A stretch of DNA of 64,000 bases from Bradyrhizobium sp. Arg816 (GTDB lineage Bacteria; Pseudomonadota; Alphaproteobacteria; Rhizobiales; Xanthobacteraceae), in NCBI RefSeq assembly GCF_029989365.1, contig NZ_JAPRAQ010000011.1:124001-188000 (forward strand). Direction: 5' to 3'. A program made the translations under genes and the position numbers. The notes beneath the pieces are model-generated. The model saw nothing but the letters and a program-made list of their open reading frames with translations. It was not told the DNA's origin and did no database searches. Below are positions 53,780 through 62,494 of the stretch, in pieces (the stretch's first letter is position 1; the number at the start of each line of letters is the position of its first letter).

Positions 53780-54579
53780 CGCGCCGCCTCCTTCGCACCG
53801 TTCACCCGCCCGCGCGCGACGTCCAGGAACACCTCCTCCAGCGTGGTGCGGTTGTAGCGCGCCATGATGGCCTCCGGCGTGTCGTCGTCCTCGATGCGAC
53901 CGCGCTTCATGATGATGACGCGGTCGCAGAGCCGCTCGACCTCGAGCATGTTGTGCGAGGCCAAAAGGATGGTGGCGTTGTTCTCCTTGCGATAGCGCTC
54001 CATATGCGCCCGCACCCAGTCGGCCGTATCCGGGTCGAGCGAGGCGGTGGGCTCGTCCAGCAGCAGCAGCTCGGGCTGGTTGATCAGCGCCTTCGCCAGC
54101 GCGACGCGGGTCTTCTGCCCGGCGGAGAGCTTGCCGTTGGCGCGGTCGATGAATTCGGTGAGATCGAGCTCGTCGGCCAGCCTGGCGATGCGATCGGAGA
54201 CGTCCTTCACCGCATAGAGCTTGCCGAACACGGTGAGGTTCTGCCGCACCGTGAGCCGCATCGGCATGTCGACATAGGGGCTCTCGAAATTCATCCGCCC
54301 CAGCACCGCCGCGCTCTCCTCCGGCATCCGATGCCCGAGCACCTGCACGCGGCCCGAGGTCGGCAGCACCAGGCCCATGATCATCGCGATGGTCGTGGTC
54401 TTGCCGGCGCCGTTGCCGCCCAAAAGCCCGGTGATGCTGCCGCGCGGCAGCGAAAAGGAGATATCGTCGACGGCGCGGGTCTGCTTGTAGACCTTGACGA
54501 GGTGATCGACCGCAATGGCCGCAGAGGAGCCGCGCTCCGCGACAGTCGGCGGACTTGAAGCTTTGTCGTTCCCGGTCAT
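53776..54579 (-). CDS. ABC-2 exporter ATPase
   Basis: A 267-residue nucleotide-binding subunit. Walker A is GGNGAGKTTT, the signature LSAGQKTRVALAKAL (LSAGQ variant), Walker B LLLLDEPTASLD. The start at 54579 fits the domain start; the long N-terminal extension to 55062 lies antisense to regS. It overlaps the permease start. It is divergent from regS, with about 106 bases between them. Confidence 0.92.
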   Translation of the reverse strand: MTGNDKASSPPTVAERGSSAAIAVDHLVKVYKQTRAVDDISFSLPRGSITGLLGGNGAGKTTTIAMIMGLVLPTSGRVQVLGHRMPEESAAVLGRMNFESPYVDMPMRLTVRQNLTVFGKLYAVKDVSDRIARLADELDLTEFIDRANGKLSAGQKTRVALAKALINQPELLLLDEPTASLDPDTADWVRAHMERYRKENNATILLASHNMLEVERLCDRVIIMKRGRIEDDDTPEAIMARYNRTTLEEVFLDVARGRVNGAKEAAR

Positions 54580-54685
54580 GCTAGCCGTTCTTCTGCTATT
54601 GCAGCGGGGAGCGCAAGGCTTGTAATCCGGGTGGTTCCGCGAGCCCTGCGTTTGTGACCGAGAAGGCACCACCACATTGGCCGAG

Positions 54686-56008
54686 ATGACTGAGACCGCC
54701 GATACCGACTTCCGCCATGCACAGCGGCACATCCGCCTGGACACGATCCTGCGGCTGCGCTGGCTGGCGGTGCTCGGCCAGCTCGCCGCGATCTTCATCG
54801 TGGCGCAGGGGCTGGAGTTCAACGTCGAGATCGTCCCCTGCGTCAGCATCATCGCGCTGTCGGCGGCGCTCAACCTGGCGCTCCAGACCGTGTCCAATCC
54901 GCTGCAACGGCTGGAGCCGATGCAGGCGGCCGGACTGCTCGCGCTGAACCTCGTGGAGCTGGCGGGGCTGCTGTTCTTCACCGGCGGACTGCAGAACCCA
55001 TTCTCGTTCCTGTTCCTCGCGCCGGTGCTGATCTCGGCCACCGCGCTGCCGGCCCGCTTCACCTTCGGCCTCGGCCTGCTGGCGGTGGCCTGTGCCTCGG
55101 TGCTGTTCTTCTTCCATCTGCCGCTGCCCTGGGATTCCGACGATCCCCTGGTGCTACCGCCGATTTATCTCATCGGCATCTGGCTCTCGATCGTGCTCGC
55201 GATCGGCGTCACCAGCCTCTACTCGTTCCAGGTGACGGAGGAGGCGCGCAAGCTCGCCGACGCGCTGGCTGCGACCGAGCTGGTGCTGACTCGCGAGCAG
55301 CATCTGACCCAGCTCGACGGCCTGGCTGCCGCAGCCGCGCACGAGCTCGGCACGCCGCTCGCGACCATCTTCCTGATCTCGCGCGAGCTGGAAAAGACGG
55401 TGAAAGACCCAAGTTTCGCCGCCGACCTGAAAACCCTGCGCGAGCAGACCCAGCGCTGCCGCGACATCTTGAGCAAGATCACCCAGCTTTCCTCCGAAGG
55501 CGCGCCGTTCGACCGCATGAAAATGTCTGAGCTGATCGAGGAGGTGGTGGCGCCGCACCGCGATTTCGGCGTCGACATCAAGGTGCGGATCGCGGTCGCG
55601 GCCTTCGCCGAGCCGATCGGCTCGCGCAACCCGGCGATCCTCTACGGCGTCGGCAACATCGTCGAGAACGCGGTCGATTTCGCCCGCACCACCGTCGAGG
55701 TAAATGCATGGTGGAACAAGGAAACGATCGAGCTCGTGATCTCCGACGACGGCCCGGGTATCCCGCCCGACATCCTTAACCGGATCGGCGAGCCCTATTT
55801 GTCGCGGCGGCGCAATCTGGATGACGGCGGCGGCGAACGGCGCGGGCTCGGACTTGGCGTGTTCATCGCGCGCACCTTGCTGGAACGCACCGGGGCCAAG
55901 GTTTCGTTTACCAACCGGACCTTTCCGGAACACGGTGCTGTGGTTCACATCAGTTGGCCGAGAGAGCGTTTTGAGACTATCGAGACGCTCGAAGAAACAA
56001 TAGGATAG
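54686..56008 (+). CDS. regS: Redox-responsive sensor histidine kinase RegS (RegB/PrrB/ActS family)
   Basis: A 440-residue membrane kinase that senses redox state. Six hydrophobic segments carry the quinone-linked motif G-G-L-Q-N-P-F (100-106). The phospho-acceptor is His219 in AAAAHELGTPL, and Cys258 (QRCRDIL) is the conserved redox cysteine. The ATPase has ENAVDFA and GLGLGVF boxes. This start gives His219, the number I recall for B. japonicum RegS. TTG at 54677 is an alternative start. Its target is RegR, 102 bases downstream. Confidence 0.95.
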   Translation: MTETADTDFRHAQRHIRLDTILRLRWLAVLGQLAAIFIVAQGLEFNVEIVPCVSIIALSAALNLALQTVSNPLQRLEPMQAAGLLALNLVELAGLLFFTGGLQNPFSFLFLAPVLISATALPARFTFGLGLLAVACASVLFFFHLPLPWDSDDPLVLPPIYLIGIWLSIVLAIGVTSLYSFQVTEEARKLADALAATELVLTREQHLTQLDGLAAAAAHELGTPLATIFLISRELEKTVKDPSFAADLKTLREQTQRCRDILSKITQLSSEGAPFDRMKMSELIEEVVAPHRDFGVDIKVRIAVAAFAEPIGSRNPAILYGVGNIVENAVDFARTTVEVNAWWNKETIELVISDDGPGIPPDILNRIGEPYLSRRRNLDDGGGERRGLGLGVFIARTLLERTGAKVSFTNRTFPEHGAVVHISWPRERFETIETLEETIG

Positions 56009-56110
56009 CCCGCGACCTTGCGTCGCACGGCAGGGCCGATCGACTATTTGCGGCCTTGGCACCGCCTGATTGCGACGCCATATGTGGATGTGCAGAGAGA
56101 GGACAACACC

Positions 56111-56665
56111 TTGAACGCCATCGCCGAACTGAACGAACAGACCGACCGCTCGCTTCTCATCGTGGAGGACGACAAGCCGTTCCTGGAGCGGTTGTCGCGC
56201 GCGATGGAGACCCGTGGCTTTGCGGTGACGTCGTGTGACACCGTCTCGGATGGCCTCGCGCAGATCGGCAAGGCCGCGCCCGCATTCGCCGTGGTGGATC
56301 TGCGGCTCGGCGACGGCAATGGTCTCGACGTCGTCTCCGCGCTGAAGAAGAAGCGCCCCGAAGCCCGCGCGATCGTGCTGACCGGCTATGGCAACATCGC
56401 CACCGCCGTGACCGCCGTGAAGATGGGTGCGATCGATTATCTGTCGAAGCCCGCGGATGCCGACGACGTCGTCGCCGCGCTGCTCTCGACCAGCTCGGAA
56501 AAATCCGAGTTGCCGACCAACCCGATGTCCGCCGACCGCGTCCGCTGGGAGCACATCCAGCGCATCTACGAGATGTGCAACCGCAACGTCTCGGAGACGG
56601 CGCGCAGACTGAATATGCACCGTCGTACGTTGCAGCGGATTCTGGCCAAGCGCGCGCCGCGGTAA
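56111..56665 (+). CDS. regR: Redox response regulator RegR
   Basis: A 184-residue two-component regulator. The receiver has Asp63 as phospho-acceptor (VVDLRLGDG) and a Lys in LSKPAD. A linker leads to a Fis-type helix-turn-helix (SETARRLNMHRRTLQRIL) that is nearly invariant in the RegA/PrrA family. In Bradyrhizobium RegR activates fixR-nifA and other genes for nitrogen fixation and low-oxygen life (established knowledge). The start is TTG 56111 with AGAGG eight bases upstream. No senC gene lies between regS and regR. Confidence 0.95.
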   Translation: MNAIAELNEQTDRSLLIVEDDKPFLERLSRAMETRGFAVTSCDTVSDGLAQIGKAAPAFAVVDLRLGDGNGLDVVSALKKKRPEARAIVLTGYGNIATAVTAVKMGAIDYLSKPADADDVVAALLSTSSEKSELPTNPMSADRVRWEHIQRIYEMCNRNVSETARRLNMHRRTLQRILAKRAPR

Positions 56666-56671
56666 CGGTCT

Positions 56672-56802
56672 CGTAGGGTGGGCAAAGGCGCGTAGCGCCG
56701 TGCCCACCATCCCTGCTTCAATCGTGGTTGGTTGAAATGGTGGGCACGCTTCCGCCTTCGCTCTTTGAGCTACGGCGGACAAGTCGCTTTGCCCACCCTA
56801 CG
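56672..56802. repeat. Family B inverted repeat, copy 2
   Basis: CGTAGGGTGGGCAAAGGCGC and GCCCACCCTACG flank a central part with GTGCCCACCAT and ATGGTGGGCAC. It lies in the convergent gap between regR and mmcB. Confidence 0.9.
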
Positions 56803-56823
56803 GCGTCCGCGCCCGCGGCGCCG

Positions 56824-57315
56824 CTATTCCCAAAAATCCGCGTGGCCCTGCGGGTCGACCAGACGGTTGATCCGCAAGGCTGCCGCCATGGCAAAACGCA
56901 CCGTCATCTGCTTGCGCGTGGCAGCGGCGATCTTGTGCTCGGGCGCCTCGCAGTGCAGATGCGCGCCGTAGGCGTCCGCGATGATCAGGCCGGTGTCTTG
57001 CGGGAAGATCTCGCACGGCAGATCCTGCGTGAAGGCGAAGAACAGCCGATCGCAATGGGCGCGGTATTCGTGCCATTTCTGGTCGGCACGCAAATCCTCG
57101 ACCGACGATTTGATCTCCACGATCCAGATCTCGCCGCGCTCGTTGAGCGCCACCAGATCGGCGCGCCGGCCCGACGGCAGCGGCAGTTCGCTGATGCAGG
57201 TAAAGCCGAGCGAGCGTAAGAGCCGCGCCGTGCCGCGCGCGATCGCCAGCGCCGTCTCGGACTGGCGGCGGTCGGGCGGCGGAACCAGGGCGATGTTGCG
57301 GGCGGTGCTGTCCAT
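56824..57315 (-). CDS. mmcB: MmcB-family DNA repair protein
   Basis: A 163-residue protein with a PD-(D/E)XK nuclease-like core: SGRRADLVALNERGEIWIVE followed by IKSS, with the acidic and Lys residues in place. MmcB relatives in Caulobacter are damage-inducible and linked to mitomycin C tolerance (recalled family knowledge). Its job in the repair path is not settled. The start is ATG 57315. It lies divergent from the TreS-like gene, with a family G repeat in the 293-base gap. Confidence 0.85.
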   Translation of the reverse strand: MDSTARNIALVPPPDRRQSETALAIARGTARLLRSLGFTCISELPLPSGRRADLVALNERGEIWIVEIKSSVEDLRADQKWHEYRAHCDRLFFAFTQDLPCEIFPQDTGLIIADAYGAHLHCEAPEHKIAAATRKQMTVRFAMAAALRINRLVDPQGHADFWE

Positions 57316-57344
57316 GGGGGGAGCTTAGCCGATTCCGGTGGGCC

Positions 57345-57528
57345 CGTCATTCCGGGGCGCGCGGCTTGTCCGCCGTAGCTCGAAGAGCGAAAGCGGAAGC
57401 GCGAGCCCAGAATCCATAACCACAGGGAGGAGTTGTGGGGCGAAGCCGGCAACCCCGAGTCTTCGCAAAACCACTCCCTGTGGCTATGGGTCCCGGGCTC
57501 GCGACTTCGTCGCGCCCCGGGACGACAG
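57345..57528. repeat. Family G repeat, long copy
   Basis: Arms CATTCCGGGGCGCGCGGC and GTCGCGCCCCGGGACGACAG. Inside lie AATCCATAACCACAGGGAG and CTCCCTGTGGCTATGG, a second near-complementary pair. Unlike most repeats here, it is in a divergent gap, upstream of the TreS-like gene. Confidence 0.85.
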
Positions 57529-57608
57529 CGGAGCGCGGGAACCTCCCCTTCCCCACGCACTTATCACGCAGCCGCCGCACCTCGGCGGAGCATCGAGGCG
57601 GCGCGCGC

Positions 57609-59306
57609 ATGATCGACGATCTCTGGTACAAGAACGGCGTGATCTACTGCCTCTCCGTCGGCACCTATATGGATGCCAATGGCGACGGCGTCGGCGACTT
57701 CAAGGGCCTGCTGCGGCGGCTCGACTATTTGCACGGCCTCGGCATCACCACGATCTGGCTGATGCCGTTCCAGACCTCGCCGGGCCGCGACGACGGCTAC
57801 GACATCGCCGACTATTACAGCGTCGATTCCCGCTACGGCACGCTCGGCGACTTCGTCGAATTCACCCATGGCTGCAAACAGCGCGGCATCCGCATCATCA
57901 TCGACCTCGTCGTCAACCACACCTCCGACCAGCATCACTGGTTCAAGGAGGCGCGGCGCGACAAGAATTCGCCCTATCGCGACTGGTATGTGTGGTCGGA
58001 CAAGAAGCCGGCCGGCGCCAACAAGGGTATGGTGTTTCCCGGTGTGCAGAAATCGACCTGGACGCGCGACAAGGAAGCCGGCGCCTGGTTCTTCCACCGC
58101 TTCTACGATTTCCAGCCCGACCTCAACACCTCGAACCCGCGCGTGCAGGCCGAGATCCTGAAGATCATGGGCTTCTGGATCCAGCTCGGCGTGTCCGGCT
58201 TCCGCATGGACGCCGTGCCGTTCGTGATCGCCACCAAGGGCGCGAAGGTGAAGAAGCCGGTCGAGCAGTACGACATGCTGCGCGTGTTCCGCGAATTCCT
58301 GCAATGGCGGCAGGGCGACGCCATCATCCTCGCCGAAGCCAACGTGCTGCCGGAAACCGACATGGAATATTTCGGCCGCGACGGCGACCGCATGCACATG
58401 ATGTTCAACTTCCACGTCAACCAGCATCTGTTCTATGCGCTGGCATCCGGCGACTCGCGTCCGCTGGCGAAGGCGCTGAAGGCGACCAGGCCACGGCCGG
58501 CCAGCGCGCAATGGGGCCTGTTCCTGCGCAATCACGACGAGCTCGATCTGGGACGCCTGACCAAGGCGCAGCGCGACATCGTGTTCAAGCGCTTCGGACC
58601 GGACAAGGACATGCAGCTCTACGATCGCGGCATTCGCCGCCGCTTCGCGCCGATGCTCGGCGGCGACCGAAGGCGGCTCGAGCTCGCCTACAGCCTGATG
58701 TGCACGCTGCCGGGGACGCCTGTCATCCGCTACGGCGACGAGATCGCGATGGGCGACGATCTCGCGCTGCCGGAGCGCAATTGCGCGCGCACGCCGATGC
58801 AATGGTCGACCGAGCCGCATGGCGGCTTCACCAAGAGCAACAAGCCGGCATGCCCGGTCATCGACACCGGCCCCTACGGCTACGAGCACGTCAATGTCGC
58901 GAAACAGCGGCGCGATCCCAATTCCATGCTGAACTGGACCGAGCGCATCGTCCGCATGCGCAAGGAGGTGCCCGAGATCGGCTGGGGCGACTTCGCGATC
59001 ATTCCGACGCGCGATCCCGCCATGTTCATCATGCGCTACGACTGGCGCAACAATTCCGTGCTGTTCGTGCACAATCTGGATGAGAAGCCGCGCGAGATCG
59101 CGTTCTCGGCGGGATTGCCCGGCGACGCCGGCGCGCACCTGATCAACCTGCTCGCGGAGGATCACAGCCACGCCGACAAGCGCGGCCAGCATCGCGTCGT
59201 GCTGGAGCCCTATGGCTATCGCTGGTACCGCGTCGGCGGGCTGGATTATCTCTTGAAGCGGAGTGATATCGACGGGAATACGGCGGGCAACAAGCATCCG
59301 GGGTGA
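57609..59306 (+). CDS. Trehalose synthase-like GH13 enzyme
   Basis: A 565-residue alpha-amylase-family protein. The catalytic residues are Asp201 (GFRMDAVPF), Glu243 (LAEANV) and His309-Asp310 (RNHDE). The sequence LWYKNGVIYCLSVGTYMDAN and YFGRDGDRMHMMFNFHVNQH resembles TreS (maltose to trehalose isomerase). It lacks the maltokinase domain fused in some TreS proteins. Related GH13 activities are possible. ATG 57609 is the first start giving the domain; the frame upstream lies in a repeat. It converges with another GH13 gene. Confidence 0.85.
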   Translation: MIDDLWYKNGVIYCLSVGTYMDANGDGVGDFKGLLRRLDYLHGLGITTIWLMPFQTSPGRDDGYDIADYYSVDSRYGTLGDFVEFTHGCKQRGIRIIIDLVVNHTSDQHHWFKEARRDKNSPYRDWYVWSDKKPAGANKGMVFPGVQKSTWTRDKEAGAWFFHRFYDFQPDLNTSNPRVQAEILKIMGFWIQLGVSGFRMDAVPFVIATKGAKVKKPVEQYDMLRVFREFLQWRQGDAIILAEANVLPETDMEYFGRDGDRMHMMFNFHVNQHLFYALASGDSRPLAKALKATRPRPASAQWGLFLRNHDELDLGRLTKAQRDIVFKRFGPDKDMQLYDRGIRRRFAPMLGGDRRRLELAYSLMCTLPGTPVIRYGDEIAMGDDLALPERNCARTPMQWSTEPHGGFTKSNKPACPVIDTGPYGYEHVNVAKQRRDPNSMLNWTERIVRMRKEVPEIGWGDFAIIPTRDPAMFIMRYDWRNNSVLFVHNLDEKPREIAFSAGLPGDAGAHLINLLAEDHSHADKRGQHRVVLEPYGYRWYRVGGLDYLLKRSDIDGNTAGNKHPG

Positions 59307-59344
59307 TGTCGAGATGCCGTGGCCTGCACCGCTGCTTCAAGGAT

Positions 59345-59424
59345 CGTCATTGCGAGCGTCGCGAAGCAATCCAGACTTTCGCCGCGAAAAGATTCTGGAT
59401 TGCTTCGCTGCGCTCGCAATGACG
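59345..59424. repeat. Family A inverted repeat, copy 4
   Basis: Full copy with core GCGAAGCAATCCAG and CTGGATTGCTTCGC in the 166-base convergent gap between the two GH13 genes. Confidence 0.92.
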
Positions 59425-59472
59425 GGGAGATAGCGGTGGCCACCTCTTAGCTCTGCTCTTGCGGGACGACAG

Positions 59473-61077
59473 CTAGGTATGTGGCTGCATCACCACCACG
59501 CCCTCGTTCCCGCGCAGGTCCAGCACGCCTTCCAGCCTCTCGCCCTCGCGATCCAGAAACGTCGACAGCAAGATCTCGCTGTCGAAACGGATCGCACTGG
59601 TGGTCACGGCGATCGGGTCGGGCCCGAGATTGAGCACGACGATCACCGCGGTGCCCTCCGCCTCGCGGCGATAGATCAGGAGATCGCCTTGCGCCGCGAT
59701 CGGATGGTAGTCGCCCTCGACCAGCGCCGGAGATGCCTTCCGCAAGGCAATCAGCCGCTTGTACAGACTGAGGATCGAACGCGAATCGGCTTCGAGGTCG
59801 GCGACGTTCTCGTGGATATGGTCCTCCGGCAGCGGCAGCCAGGGCCTTACGCCGGAGAAGCCGCTGGCCGGCGACGCATCCCACTGCATCGGCGTCCGGC
59901 AGCCGTCGCGCCCGACGCCGATGCCGGGCACGTTCTTCTCGAAGGGATCGCGCACGTCCGCAGGCGCAATTGCCAGCTGATGCATGCCGATCTCGTCGCC
60001 GTAATAGAGCGTCGGCGTACCGCGCAGGGTCAGCAGCAGCATGGCGGCGACGCGGGCCTGCTCCGGCCCGACACGGCTTGCGACGCGCGGACGATCGTGA
60101 TTGCCGAGCACCCAGTTCGGCCAGGCGCCCTTCGGCAGCGCCTTCTCGTAATCCTCGACGATTGTCTCGATCGAGCGCGCGCTCCAGAACGTCGAGAGCA
60201 GCGCGAAGTTGAACGGCATCTGCGCGCCGGTGAGATCGTTGCCGTAATAGGCCATCAGCCGGTGCAGCGGCAGATAGATCTCGCCGATCAGCACGCGGTC
60301 GCGATATGCATCCGTGACGCGCCGCATCTCGGCGATGACGTCATGCACCTCCGGCTGGTCGGTGGAGTATTGCGTCAGGATCTTCTCGTTCGGCGGCCGG
60401 CCCTCGACGTAATGCGGGTTCGGCGGGTTGTCGCGGAATTCGGCATCCTTGATCAGGTGCCAGATCACGTCGACGCGGAAGCCGTCGACGCCCTTCTCCA
60501 GCCAGAACCGCATCGCGTCGTAGATCGCCACGCGGACATCCGGATTGCGCCAGTTGAGATCCGGCTGCTCGGCAAGGAAGGCGTGGTAGTAATACTGACC
60601 TGCCGTCTCGTCGAACTGCCAGGCGCTGCCGCCGAATTCGGACAGCCAGTTGTTCGGGACCCCGCCATCGGCGGCCGGATCGCGCCAGACGTACCAGTCG
60701 CGCTTGGGATTATCGCGCGAGGACCGGCTCTCGACGAACCAGGGATGCTGGCTCGATGTGTGGTTCGGCACGAGGTCGAGGATCAGCTTCAGGCCGTTGT
60801 CATGCGCAGCCGCGAGCAGCGCATCGAAATCTTCCATCGTGCCGAACAGCGGATCGATGCCGGTATAGTCGGAGATGTCGTAGCCGAAATCGGCCATCGG
60901 CGAGGGAAAGATCGGCGACAGCCAGATCGCGTCGACGCCGAGCGATTTCACGTAAGGCAGCCGCCGCAAAATGCCGGCGAGATCGCCGACGCCGTCACCG
61001 TCTGTGTCCTGAAAGGAGCGCGGGTAGATCTGATAGAAGATGCCGTCGCGCCACCAATTGTCGCCGCCCTGAGCCAT
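59473..61077 (-). CDS. GH13 alpha-glucosidase
   Basis: A 534-residue glycoside hydrolase of the oligo-1,6/alpha-glucosidase subfamily. Catalytic residues are Asp203 (GFRVDVIWH), Glu266 (LIGEIYLP) and His327-Asp328 (GNHDRPR). The WWRDGIFYQIYPRSFQDTDGD start is typical. It probably releases glucose from small alpha-glucosides in the cytoplasm. The start is ATG 61077; a longer frame to 61230 is likely not used. The partner TreS-like gene faces it. Confidence 0.92.
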   Translation of the reverse strand: MAQGGDNWWRDGIFYQIYPRSFQDTDGDGVGDLAGILRRLPYVKSLGVDAIWLSPIFPSPMADFGYDISDYTGIDPLFGTMEDFDALLAAAHDNGLKLILDLVPNHTSSQHPWFVESRSSRDNPKRDWYVWRDPAADGGVPNNWLSEFGGSAWQFDETAGQYYYHAFLAEQPDLNWRNPDVRVAIYDAMRFWLEKGVDGFRVDVIWHLIKDAEFRDNPPNPHYVEGRPPNEKILTQYSTDQPEVHDVIAEMRRVTDAYRDRVLIGEIYLPLHRLMAYYGNDLTGAQMPFNFALLSTFWSARSIETIVEDYEKALPKGAWPNWVLGNHDRPRVASRVGPEQARVAAMLLLTLRGTPTLYYGDEIGMHQLAIAPADVRDPFEKNVPGIGVGRDGCRTPMQWDASPASGFSGVRPWLPLPEDHIHENVADLEADSRSILSLYKRLIALRKASPALVEGDYHPIAAQGDLLIYRREAEGTAVIVVLNLGPDPIAVTTSAIRFDSEILLSTFLDREGERLEGVLDLRGNEGVVVMQPHT

Positions 61078-61250
61078 GCCGGAAAACCCACCCAAAAATC
61101 TGCGTCTCGCGCGAGTGAACGCGGAACGAACGCTGCGGTTCAAACCAGCAGGCGAATTGGGACGGCCGTGTGACGGTAGGTGCGGCCGTTCCGGGGCGAG
61201 GCACGAATCTTTTGCTTGGCGGCATGGCAAAAATCGGCATTGTGAGGCCC

Positions 61251-61931
61251 ATGACCGAGCAAAATGACACCCAAGAGTCCTCGCAAGCCAAGGCCGGCGC
61301 GATCATCGTCCCCGTGACGCTGTTCGAGCAGAACTGCACCATCATCTGGGACGAGCCCGGCAAGAAGGCCGTGGTGATCGACCCCGGCGGGGACGTGCCG
61401 AAGATTCTGGACGCGATCAAGCAGACCGGCGTCACCGTGGAGAAGATCTGGCTGACCCACGGCCATATCGACCATGTCGGCGGCGCGGCCGAATTGCGCG
61501 ATGCGCTGAAGGTGCCGATCGAGGGGCCGCATGTCGCGGATAAATTCCTGCTCGACAACGTGGTCGAGAGCGGCGCCCGCTTCGGCATGACAGGCGGCCG
61601 CAATTTCGAGCCGGACCGCTGGCTCGACGAGGGTGACAGTGTGTCGATCGGCGGGCTGCATTTCGACATTCTGCACTGCCCGGGCCACTCGCCCGGCAGC
61701 GTGGTGTTCTTCAACAAGGACTTGCGCTTTGCCCATGTCGGCGACGTGCTGTTTGCCGGCTCGGTCGGGCGCACCGACCTGCCTGGCGGCAGTCACGCCA
61801 CGCTGATCAACTCGATCACGACCAAGCTTTTGCCGCTCGGCGACGACGTCGGCTTCATCTGCGGCCACGGCGCCGGCTCGAGCATCGGCCAGGAACGGAT
61901 GACCAATCCGTTCATCACCGGTGAGATGTGA
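61251..61931 (+). CDS. Metallo-beta-lactamase-fold hydrolase (glyoxalase II-like)
   Basis: A 226-residue protein with the binuclear zinc site: H70-x-H-x-D74-H75 in THGHIDHVGG, a His in HCPGHSPGS, an Asp in HVGDVLFAG and a terminal His in CGHGAGS. It belongs to the YcbL/glyoxalase II-like branch rather than true beta-lactamases. Substrate unknown. The start is taken at ATG 61251; ATG 61224 is possible. Only three bases separate its stop from that of the convergent HxlR gene. Confidence 0.9.
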   Translation: MTEQNDTQESSQAKAGAIIVPVTLFEQNCTIIWDEPGKKAVVIDPGGDVPKILDAIKQTGVTVEKIWLTHGHIDHVGGAAELRDALKVPIEGPHVADKFLLDNVVESGARFGMTGGRNFEPDRWLDEGDSVSIGGLHFDILHCPGHSPGSVVFFNKDLRFAHVGDVLFAGSVGRTDLPGGSHATLINSITTKLLPLGDDVGFICGHGAGSSIGQERMTNPFITGEM

Positions 61932-61934
61932 GCG

Positions 61935-62303
61935 TTACTCGGCGGCCTCCGCCAACGCTGCCGTCTCACTGAGGTTGCGCTCGCCCCATTCGCGGATCGC
62001 CGCAACGACCGGCACGAAGCTCTTGCCCTTGCGGGTCAGGCGATACTCGACCTTCGGCGGCACCTCGCCAAAATCCTTGCGGTCGATCAGGCCGCTTTGG
62101 GTCAGCGCCTTCAATTCGCGGCTGAGCACGCGCGGGGTGATCTCGGCGCTGCCGGCCATGCCGCGCAACAGGCCGCTCCTGATCTCGCCATAGCGGCGCG
62201 GACCGTCCCTGAGGTCCCAGACGATGCGGAGCTTGTACTTGCCGCTGATCATCTTCTGAAACGCAGCGACCGGGCAGGCGCGAGCCGGAATTGCCTTTGC
62301 CAT
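61935..62303 (-). CDS. HxlR-family transcriptional regulator
   Basis: A 122-residue winged-helix regulator. The HxlR hallmark is seen: a conserved Cys near the N-terminus (ARACPVAAF), the helix-turn-helix in EIRSGLLRGMAGSAEITPRV and the wing around PPKVEYRLTRKG. HxlR proteins respond to electrophiles or thiol stress by modification of that Cys. GGAGGAG precedes the start. It is divergent from the ABM gene at 62495. Confidence 0.9.
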   Translation of the reverse strand: MAKAIPARACPVAAFQKMISGKYKLRIVWDLRDGPRRYGEIRSGLLRGMAGSAEITPRVLSRELKALTQSGLIDRKDFGEVPPKVEYRLTRKGKSFVPVVAAIREWGERNLSETAALAEAAE

Positions 62304-62343
62304 GTCGTCTCCTCCATGCGCAGCCAGCCATTCTTGTTTTGAC

Positions 62344-62387
62344 GCGTTTTCTTTACGCGAACCGGTATCCACTTCGCTCGAAAACGC
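62344..62387. repeat. Family I palindromic element
   Basis: GCGTTTTC and GAAAACGC flank TTTACGCGAACCGGTATCC and ACTTCGCTC. This element is one I recall as widespread in intergenic DNA of Bradyrhizobium and other Rhizobiales. It lies in the divergent HxlR/ABM spacer. Confidence 0.75.
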
Positions 62388-62410
62388 TATGCGAAAGCGA
62401 CGGCGAAAAA

Positions 62411-62437
62411 GTCCATACTATCAATTTTGTCCATACT
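62411..62437. promoter_or_regulatory. Direct repeat GTCCATACT, candidate HxlR operator
   Basis: GTCCATACT occurs at 62411-62419 and 62429-62437, start to start 18 bases apart. It lies in the divergent spacer between the HxlR regulator and the ABM-like gene, 58 bases before the latter's start. Confidence 0.5.
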
Positions 62438-62494
62438 TGCAGGGTCGCCTGCAAGGCGCAGATGATGGCGCACATGACGAACAGGGAGCGTCAC

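Noticed and set aside
57564-59297. Minus-strand frame of 577 codons over the TreS-like gene
   Set aside because: Antisense shadow; the plus-strand catalytic motifs are clear.
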